A stretch of DNA of 54,994 bases, taken from Fibrobacter succinogenes. Its GTDB lineage: Bacteria > Fibrobacterota > Fibrobacteria > Fibrobacterales > Fibrobacteraceae. The number at the start of each line of letters is the position of its first letter. Positions within the stretch are counted from its first letter, which is position 1. The notes beneath the pieces are model-generated. The model was not told the DNA's origin, ran no database searches, and saw only the letters and a program-made list of their open reading frames with translations. The position numbers and the translations under genes are program-made. Location of the stretch: assembly GCA_902756345.1 (NCBI GenBank), contig CACVQR010000015.1, forward strand, positions 1-54,994, in the 5' to 3' direction. Below are positions 49,325 to 54,994 of this stretch, piece after piece.

Positions 49325-49624
49325 CTAGATAGCCTTGCCGGACTTGACGCTCACGCGGGAAGCCTTCTTGCCGGCTTCGCGCACGATACGGGTACGGACA
49401 GGAGTGTTGCCTTCGAGGAGCATCACGTTGGAAATGTCGATCGGCAGTTCCTTTTCGATGATGCCACCAGTCTGATTGGTCTGAGACGGCTTTTCATGAC
49501 GCTTGCGGACGTTCACGCCCGAAACGGTCACCTTACCGCCCTTGACACTAATCACGGTGCCGGTCTTGCCCTTGTTGGCACCGGAAATCACCTTGACGTT
49601 ATCATTCTTCTTGATGTTTGCCAT
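49325..49624 (-). CDS. rplX: 50S ribosomal protein L24
   Basis: 99 aa KOW-domain protein ([20 protein letters not shown]). Assembly initiator of the 50S subunit. Its start overlaps the rplN stop by one base. Confidence 0.97.
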   Translation of the reverse strand: MANIKKNDNVKVISGANKGKTGTVISVKGGKVTVSGVNVRKRHEKPSQTNQTGGIIEKELPIDISNVMLLEGNTPVRTRIVREAGKKASRVSVKSGKAI

Positions 49625-49992
49625 TAGAGAACCTCAGGTGCGAGGGAGATGATCTTCATGTATTTCTTGTCGCGGAGCTCACGAGCCACCGGTCCAAAAA
49701 TACGGGTTCCACGAGGTTCGCCATCCTTGTTGATGAGAACCACGGCGTTGTCCGAGAAACGGATGAACGTGCCATCCGGACGGGCAATTTCTTTGCGAGT
49801 GCGCACGACGACGGCGTCAGCTACGGAACCCTTCTTCACCTTGCTCTGGGGGATTGCGTCTTTGACGGCAACCTTGATGACATCACCGATGCTGGCATAG
49901 CGACGGTTGGTGCCACCCAAAACGCGGATGCAGGCGACTTCCTTGGCTCCACTGTTATCGGCCACGACGAGTCTGGTTTCTTCTTGAATCAT
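49624..49992 (-). CDS. rplN: 50S ribosomal protein L14
   Basis: 122 aa. Starts [20 protein letters not shown]; ends [19 protein letters not shown]. Subunit-interface protein, normal length. Confidence 0.98.
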   Translation of the reverse strand: MIQEETRLVVADNSGAKEVACIRVLGGTNRRYASIGDVIKVAVKDAIPQSKVKKGSVADAVVVRTRKEIARPDGTFIRFSDNAVVLINKDGEPRGTRIFGPVARELRDKKYMKIISLAPEVL

Positions 49993-50013
49993 ATTCGCCT
50001 TACTCCAAAACGA

Positions 50014-50268
50014 TTATTTCTTCTTAGCTACAATGCGAACGAGGCGCCAGCGCTTCGTTGCAGAGAGCGGACGAGTTTCCATGATTTCCACCAGGTCGCC
50101 TTCACCGGCTTCGTTGTTTTCATCGTGAGCCTTGAGCTTCTTGGTGGTGGTCATGATCTTGTTGTACACCGGGTGACGCTTACGGTTTTCAACTACGACG
50201 GTGATGGTTTTGTCCATCTTGTCAGAGCTGACGACACCCTGTCTTACCTTACGAAGGTTTCTATCCAT
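50014..50268 (-). CDS. rpsQ: 30S ribosomal protein S17
   Basis: 84 aa OB-fold. [20 protein letters not shown] and [20 protein letters not shown] are family signatures. Confidence 0.97.
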   Translation of the reverse strand: MDRNLRKVRQGVVSSDKMDKTITVVVENRKRHPVYNKIMTTTKKLKAHDENNEAGEGDLVEIMETRPLSATKRWRLVRIVAKKK

Positions 50269-50286
50269 TTCCTGCTCCTGCCCGGC

Positions 50287-50478
50287 TTATGCCTTGGCCT
50301 TTTCGGTGAGGATGGTCTTGACCCTAGCGATATCCTTGCGGGTATTGCGGATCGAAGAGGGTTTTTCCAAGTTACCGAGCTTGGCAGCCATACGGTAATT
50401 GAACAAATCGAGATTCAACTGAGCCAGTTTTTCCTTGAGCTGGTCAACGCCCAGTTCCTTTAATTCACGTGCCTTCAT
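50287..50478 (-). CDS. rpmC: 50S ribosomal protein L29
   Basis: 63 aa from ATG 50478 ([18 protein letters not shown]), with CGGAGA upstream and TAATG overlap with rplP. A longer frame to 50508 lies inside rplP and is not used. Two-helix protein near the exit tunnel. Confidence 0.97.
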   Translation of the reverse strand: MKARELKELGVDQLKEKLAQLNLDLFNYRMAAKLGNLEKPSSIRNTRKDIARVKTILTEKAKA

Positions 50479-50891
50479 TAGATCTCCGATTCTTCGATGA
50501 TTTTGCACTTGAGGGGGAGCTTCTGTGCTGCGACATGGAGAGCTTCCATGGCCAGTTCACGTTCGACACCACCCATTTCGAAAATGATGCGACCCGGGAG
50601 GATAACGGCTGCCCAGAATTCGACGGCGCCCTTACCCTTACCCATACGGGCTTCAGCAGGGTGACGGGTAACCGGCTTGTCGGGGAAGACGCGGATCCAA
50701 ACGCGGCCACCGCGCTTGATCTTACGGGTCATGGCGATACGAGCGGCTTCAATCTGACGAGCAGTCAGCCAGCACTTTTCAAGAGCCTGAATGCCGAATT
50801 CGCCGAAGGCGATGGAGTTGCCGCGGGAGGCAATGCCCTTCATGCGGCCTTTCATCTGCTTACGATGTAATGTTCTTTTAGGACTCAGCAT
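50478..50891 (-). CDS. rplP: 50S ribosomal protein L16
   Basis: 137 aa. Starts [20 protein letters not shown]; contains [20 protein letters not shown] and [16 protein letters not shown]. Positions the A-site tRNA. Confidence 0.98.
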   Translation of the reverse strand: MLSPKRTLHRKQMKGRMKGIASRGNSIAFGEFGIQALEKCWLTARQIEAARIAMTRKIKRGGRVWIRVFPDKPVTRHPAEARMGKGKGAVEFWAAVILPGRIIFEMGGVERELAMEALHVAAQKLPLKCKIIEESEI

Positions 50892-50893
50892 AA

Positions 50894-51553
50894 TTACTTC
50901 TCTCTCTTGTTATCGTTCATGACGTCCTTGCCAATCTTTTCGCCGTGCATGATCCACACCTTGATACCGATGGCACCATAGACGGTCTTGGCAATGGCAG
51001 TCGCGTAATCGATGTCGGCGCGGAGAGTGTGCAGAGGCACGCGGCCTTCGGCATACTTTTCGACGCGGGCAATTTCGGCACCACCGAGGCGGCCACCGCA
51101 CTGCACCTTGATACCTTCAACGCCCATGCGCATAGCGGACTGGATAGCGCGCTTCATGGCACGACGGAAGGAAATACGCTTTTCGAGCTGACGAGCGATG
51201 TTTTCGGCAACCAGCTTGGCATCCGTTTCCGGGCGCTTGATTTCCTGGACGTTAATATAGATTTCTTTACCGGTGAGGAACTGGAGTTCGCCCTTGAGCT
51301 TTTCCAATTCTTCGCCCTTACGGCCAATCACGATACCCGGACGGGCGGTAAAGAGGTTCACGTTCACCTTCTTGACGGTGCGTTCGATGCCGACCTTGGA
51401 AAGGGAGGCATGTTCAAAACGCTTCATCAAGTAGCGACGGAGCACGATGTCTTCATAAAGAAGATCGGCAAACTTGTCTTCGGCATACCACTTGGATTCC
51501 CAGCCGCGGATAACGCCAAGACGAAGACCATTCGGATGAGTTTTCTGACCCAT
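50894..51553 (-). CDS. rpsC: 30S ribosomal protein S3
   Basis: 219 aa. [22 protein letters not shown] domain [16 protein letters not shown], and the C-terminal [20 protein letters not shown]. At the mRNA entry of the 30S subunit. Confidence 0.98.
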   Translation of the reverse strand: MGQKTHPNGLRLGVIRGWESKWYAEDKFADLLYEDIVLRRYLMKRFEHASLSKVGIERTVKKVNVNLFTARPGIVIGRKGEELEKLKGELQFLTGKEIYINVQEIKRPETDAKLVAENIARQLEKRISFRRAMKRAIQSAMRMGVEGIKVQCGGRLGGAEIARVEKYAEGRVPLHTLRADIDYATAIAKTVYGAIGIKVWIMHGEKIGKDVMNDNKREK

Positions 51554-51558
51554 TTTAA

Positions 51559-51906
51559 TTACTCCTTGTTGGCCACAACGACTGTGATGTGAGAGAGCGG
51601 CTTTTCGATACGGAAAGCACGGCCCTGGGAACGCGGGTGAATACGCTTCATGATGGTACCACCGTCGGCAGTGATGGTCTTGACGACCAGTTCTTCGGCG
51701 GCAACGGCACCAGCGGCCTTCTGCTTGAAGTTAGCGACAGCGGACTTCAGAGCATTTTCGACCAGCGGAGCACCCTTGGTCTGCGTGTGGAGAATAGAAA
51801 GCATTGCGAATGCTTCTGCAACGGACTTGCCGCGAACCAGGTCGACAACGCGACGGAGCTTGCGAACGCCGTAACGGACGTTTTTCACTTTAGCAACAGC
51901 TTGCAT
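51559..51906 (-). CDS. rplV: 50S ribosomal protein L22
   Basis: 115 aa. [20 protein letters not shown] and the hook region [20 protein letters not shown] that lines the exit tunnel. Overlaps the rpsS stop by one base. Confidence 0.98.
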   Translation of the reverse strand: MQAVAKVKNVRYGVRKLRRVVDLVRGKSVAEAFAMLSILHTQTKGAPLVENALKSAVANFKQKAAGAVAAEELVVKTITADGGTIMKRIHPRSQGRAFRIEKPLSHITVVVANKE

Positions 51907-52190
51907 TATTTCTTTCCTCCAGCAGCGGTTTCAGTCTTACGGTGACCGCGGAAAGTACGGGTCATGGAGAATTCACCCAGCTTGTGGCCGACCATGTTTT
52001 CGGTCACGTACACGGGGATGAACTGCTTGCCGTTATAGACGGAGAACGTAAGTCCGACCATATCAGGAATGATGGTGGAACGACGGGACCAGGTCTTGAT
52101 AGCCTGTTTCTTGTCGGAACCGGCCATCGCCTGGGCTTTGCTCAAAACGTGGGAATCCACGAAAGCACCTTTCTTAAGGGATCTGGACAT
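51906..52190 (-). CDS. rpsS: 30S ribosomal protein S19
   Basis: 94 aa. [36 protein letters not shown] and [15 protein letters not shown]. Head protein of the 30S subunit. Starts 3 nt after rplB. Confidence 0.98.
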   Translation of the reverse strand: MSRSLKKGAFVDSHVLSKAQAMAGSDKKQAIKTWSRRSTIIPDMVGLTFSVYNGKQFIPVYVTENMVGHKLGEFSMTRTFRGHRKTETAAGGKK

Positions 52191-52193
52191 GAA

Positions 52194-53024
52194 TTAGGCC
52201 CTCTTCTGACGACGACGTACGATAAACCTATCGGTACGCTTATTGTTACGAGTTTTGGCACCCTTAGAGTTCTTACCCCAAGGAGAGCACGGATGACGAC
52301 CACCAGAGGTACGACCTTCACCACCACCAAGGGGGTGATCGACCGGGTTCATAACGACACCACGGACGGACGGGCGAATGCCGAGCCAGCGAGAGCGGCC
52401 TGCAGAACCCGAGGATTCATTCATGTGATCGATATTGGAAACCTGACCCACGACGGCGAGGCAATCTTCCGGAATGTAGCGAACTTCGCCACTCGGGAGC
52501 TTGACCTGGCAGAGTTTGCCGTCTTTAGCGACGAGTTCTGCACCTGCACCAGCGGAACGAGCGATCTGAGCGCCCTTGCCCGGTTTCATTTCGATGTTGT
52601 GGATAATGGTGTTCAGCGGAATATCGCGGAGCGGAATAGCGTTACCGACGCGGAATTCGGCACCTTCGCCAGAATTCAGCACATCACCAACCTTGACGTC
52701 AGCCGGAGCGATGATGTAGCAGCGCTTGCCGTTCAGGTACTTGACCAGAGCGATACGAGCGGAACGGTTCGGATCGTATTCGATCGTTTCGACAGTGCAG
52801 GGGATGCCAGCGAACTGACGCTTGAAATCGATGATACGATACAGTTTCTTGTGACCACCACCGCGACGGCGGGAGGTGATTTCACCGGCGTTGTTACGGC
52901 CGGAGCTACGCTTGATGCCTTCGGTGAGCGGCTTGTACGGCTTTTCCGCAGTGATTTCCTTGCGGTCACCAATCTGCTTGTAGCGCAGCGTCGGGGTAAG
53001 CGGGCGATAAGACTTCAGACCCAT
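52194..53024 (-). CDS. rplB: 50S ribosomal protein L2
   Basis: 276 aa. [21 protein letters not shown]-type segment [20 protein letters not shown], and the peptidyl-transferase-near [19 protein letters not shown] with the conserved His. Normal length. Confidence 0.98.
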   Translation of the reverse strand: MGLKSYRPLTPTLRYKQIGDRKEITAEKPYKPLTEGIKRSSGRNNAGEITSRRRGGGHKKLYRIIDFKRQFAGIPCTVETIEYDPNRSARIALVKYLNGKRCYIIAPADVKVGDVLNSGEGAEFRVGNAIPLRDIPLNTIIHNIEMKPGKGAQIARSAGAGAELVAKDGKLCQVKLPSGEVRYIPEDCLAVVGQVSNIDHMNESSGSAGRSRWLGIRPSVRGVVMNPVDHPLGGGEGRTSGGRHPCSPWGKNSKGAKTRNNKRTDRFIVRRRQKRA

Positions 53025-53026
53025 GA

Positions 53027-53335
53027 TTATACTCCTTCGAACTCGGCAATCTTTTGCCCGGCCTTAAGCGTGATGTAGGCCTTCTTCCAGTTGGACTTCT
53101 TGCCGGCGACCATGCCCATACGAACGCGCTTCATCTTGCCGCGGTTGATAAGGGTATTGACGGAATCGACCTTGACACCGAAACGCTTTTCGATAGCGTC
53201 CTTGATCTCGGTCTTCGTTGCGGTCTTGGCAACCTTGAATACATACTTGTGCACGTCATTACGCACAGCAGCCATCAAACGGGCAGTAGCTTCGGTAATG
53301 TGCGGTGCAACGAGAATTTCGTGAAGTTCACTCAT
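53027..53335 (-). CDS. rplW: 50S ribosomal protein L23
   Basis: 102 aa from ATG 53335 ([20 protein letters not shown]), overlapping the rplD stop as TAATG; the longer open frame to 53443 is antisense-free but inside rplD. Exit-tunnel docking site for trigger factor. Confidence 0.97.
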   Translation of the reverse strand: MSELHEILVAPHITEATARLMAAVRNDVHKYVFKVAKTATKTEIKDAIEKRFGVKVDSVNTLINRGKMKRVRMGMVAGKKSNWKKAYITLKAGQKIAEFEGV

Positions 53336-53955
53336 TAGCGGCCTCCTTCCAGTTCGGCGAGAGCTGCCTGGGAGATGACGACGTTGTTGGCGCGAACGAT
53401 GTCGTATGTGTTGACATCGGCAACGCGTGCGCAACGGCACCAAGGAATGTTGTTAGAAGAGAGGTAAAGGTTCTTGTCAGCTTCGCTCACGAGGAAGAGA
53501 GCGTTGCGCTGTTCGAGACCGGCCTTGTTGAGGACGGCGAGGAGATCCTTAGTCTTCGGGGCGTTGAAAGCGAGAGCTTCGAACACCTGCACCTTGCCTT
53601 CGGCAGCCTTAGCAGCGAGAGCAGAGCGGAAAGCGATCTTCTTGACCTTCTTGTTCACCTTTTCAAAGTAGTCATGGGACTTCGGACCATGAGCCTTGGC
53701 ACCACGAACCCACACAGCAGAGGTGTTCTGACCGGAACGAGCGCGGCCCGTGCCCTTCTGCTTCCAGGGCTTCTGACCACCACCGCTAACGGCGGACTTG
53801 TTCTTGGTCTGGGCAGTGCCCTGACGGTTGTTGTTCAGGATAGCCTTGATATGCAAGTACATGCAGACCTTGTTGACTTCCTGATCGAACATGGCCGGGA
53901 GCTGAATATCATTCTTGAAATCGCCAGTAGCGGCGAAAAGCTTTGCTGTAGCCAT
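53335..53955 (-). CDS. rplD: 50S ribosomal protein L4
   Basis: 206 aa. NRQGTAQTKNKSAVSGGGQK and PWKQKGTGRARSGQNTSAVW form the tunnel extension. In E. coli L4 also represses the S10 operon; no evidence for that can be seen here. Overlaps rplC by one base. Confidence 0.98.
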   Translation of the reverse strand: MATAKLFAATGDFKNDIQLPAMFDQEVNKVCMYLHIKAILNNNRQGTAQTKNKSAVSGGGQKPWKQKGTGRARSGQNTSAVWVRGAKAHGPKSHDYFEKVNKKVKKIAFRSALAAKAAEGKVQVFEALAFNAPKTKDLLAVLNKAGLEQRNALFLVSEADKNLYLSSNNIPWCRCARVADVNTYDIVRANNVVISQAALAELEGGR

Positions 53956-54572
53956 TAGTCTTTCCTCACCACGATGATGCTGTTCTTTGCACCGGGAACT
54001 GCGCCGCGGACAAAGATCAGGTTGCGGTCGCCGTCAACCTTGACGACCTGGAGGTGCTTCACGGTCACTTTCTTGTTACCGAACTGACCGGCCATACGCT
54101 TGCCCGGGAAAACGCGGCCCGGATAAGAGTGAGCGGACGTACCACCCGGTTCGCGCATGTTGTGCGTACCGTGAGAACGAGGACCGCTGTGGAAGTTATG
54201 GCGCTTGATGGTACCGGAGAAGCCGTGACCCTTGGAGAGGCCAGAGACATTCACCATCTTCACATCGGCGAAGTCAGCTGCACCGAATTCCTTGCCAACC
54301 GGCCAGGCTTCGAGATCAGCGACATCGAATTCAGCGAGGTGTTCACGAACAGCAACGTCAGCCTTCTTGAAGTGGCCGATTTCTGCCTTGTTGGCACGCT
54401 GTTCTTTCTTGAGACCAAAGCCGATCTGGACAGCAGTGTAGCCGTCCTTCTCTTCTGTCTTATGGCAAACGACCACGCACGGACCGGCTTCGAGAACCGT
54501 TACAGGAACGCGTTCGCCCTGTTCCGTGAACACTTGGGTCATTCCCAATTTCTTTGCGAGAATACCGTTCAT
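53955..54572 (-). CDS. rplC: 50S ribosomal protein L3
   Basis: 205 aa. MNGILAKKLGMTQVFTEQGE, GHGFSGTIKRHNFHSGPRSH, and PGRVFPGKRMAGQFGNKKVT. One of the first proteins in 50S assembly. Confidence 0.98.
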   Translation of the reverse strand: MNGILAKKLGMTQVFTEQGERVPVTVLEAGPCVVVCHKTEEKDGYTAVQIGFGLKKEQRANKAEIGHFKKADVAVREHLAEFDVADLEAWPVGKEFGAADFADVKMVNVSGLSKGHGFSGTIKRHNFHSGPRSHGTHNMREPGGTSAHSYPGRVFPGKRMAGQFGNKKVTVKHLQVVKVDGDRNLIFVRGAVPGAKNSIIVVRKD

Positions 54573-54577
54573 TGTTA

Positions 54578-54886
54578 TTAAACCTTAATTTCGACTTCAA
54601 CGCCTGCCGGCAAGTCAAGTTTCATGAGGGAATCTACAGTCTGCGGCGTAGCATCAAGGATGTCGATAAGACGCTTGTGCGTACGGGATTCGAACTGTTC
54701 ACGGGAAGTCTTGTCGATATGCGGAGAGCGAATCACCGTATACTTCTGGATCTTCGTCGGAAGAGGGATGGGGCCGGCAATGCGTGCCCCAGTGTTCTTA
54801 GCTGTATTCACGATGTCTTGAGCGGAGCGGTCGATCATACGATGATCGAAGCTCTTCAAGCGAATACGAATGCGTTCACCAGCCAT
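54578..54886 (-). CDS. rpsJ: 30S ribosomal protein S10
   Basis: 102 aa. [40 protein letters not shown] and [18 protein letters not shown]. Also the NusE transcription factor. It follows tuf by 9 nt. Confidence 0.98.
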   Translation of the reverse strand: MAGERIRIRLKSFDHRMIDRSAQDIVNTAKNTGARIAGPIPLPTKIQKYTVIRSPHIDKTSREQFESRTHKRLIDILDATPQTVDSLMKLDLPAGVEVEIKV

Positions 54887-54895
54887 GATAATTCC

Positions 54896-54994
54896 TTACT
54901 TGATGATTTCGGTTACGGAGCCAGCGCCAACGGTACGGCCACCTTCGCGGATTGCGAAGCGGAGCTGCTTTTCCATTGCCACCGGGGCGATCAG
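54896..54994 (-). CDS. tuf: Elongation factor Tu, C-terminal fragment (second tuf copy)
   Basis: The last 32 codons and stop (contains [20 protein letters not shown]) fit the EF-Tu C-terminus exactly. It heads the S10-spc-alpha operon on the minus strand. Only 99 nt are present, equal to the 99 nt of the other tuf at the left edge. Confidence 0.97.
   Translation of the reverse strand: MIAPVAMEKQLRFAIREGGRTVGAGSVTEIIK

Noticed and set aside
48386-49627. 413-codon plus-strand frame across rpsH-rplX
   Set aside because: Antisense to four conserved ribosomal protein genes.

Overview
The window looks like chromosomal DNA of a Fibrobacter-type bacterium (Fibrobacterota, FCB group). Ten genes encode the FISUMP ('Fibrobacter succinogenes major paralogous') domain. 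A secreted pectate lyase carries Ser-rich linkers and a C-terminal sorting-type domain. Several transcription units start with the Bacteroidetes-like -7 element TAnnTTTG rather than a classical -10. Both ends lie exactly 99 nt inside an EF-Tu gene: the left end begins at a start codon and the right end finishes at a stop codon. The window may therefore be a whole short-read contig bounded by two near-identical tuf copies about 55 kb apart.

Layout. 1-606: tRNA-Thr(UGU)/tRNA-Tyr(GUA)/tRNA-Thr(GGU)/tuf operon with promoter. 638-3365: lipoprotein, YbgC-type thioesterase, RarA. 3416-9752: start of an accessory island with a small acidic protein, a WYL-type regulator, three very small genes, an AT-rich 735-aa protein with internal repeats, a PIN/zinc-ribbon protein and a FISUMP gene. 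Four of these units share an unusual two-hairpin 5' leader. 9804-24692: a tightly packed 12-gene minus-strand operon. In transcription order it encodes three dynamin-like GTPases (the third fused to a SUMF1/FGE-type domain), eight FISUMP paralogs with a shared N-terminal helical module and optional zinc ribbon, and an LRAT-fold protein. A divergent tenth FISUMP gene lies at 24928-25686. This locus is the best candidate for an undescribed system. My working hypothesis is a membrane-acting GTPase machine with a diversified set of C-type-lectin-like recognition modules and a lipid-active terminal gene, possibly for defence or envelope stress. No function is proven by the sequence.

25683-35986: housekeeping proteostasis block (HtpX, LemA, YggS, Lon, pectate lyase, ClpX, ClpP, trigger factor, tRNA-Leu). 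36094-41957: surface polysaccharide genes (acyltransferase, flippase, polymerase, chain-length regulator, Wza-type exporter) without glycosyltransferases. 42103-54994: the S10-spc-alpha ribosomal protein superoperon in canonical order (tuf, rpsJ to rplQ, all minus strand), lacking rpsD between rpsK and rpoA and lacking adk/map after secY.

No CRISPR array, insertion sequence, integrase or rRNA gene was seen. Core genes are moderately GC-rich; 5588-7795 and the GTPase/FISUMP operon are visibly richer in AT, consistent with an acquired or fast-evolving island between rarA and htpX.
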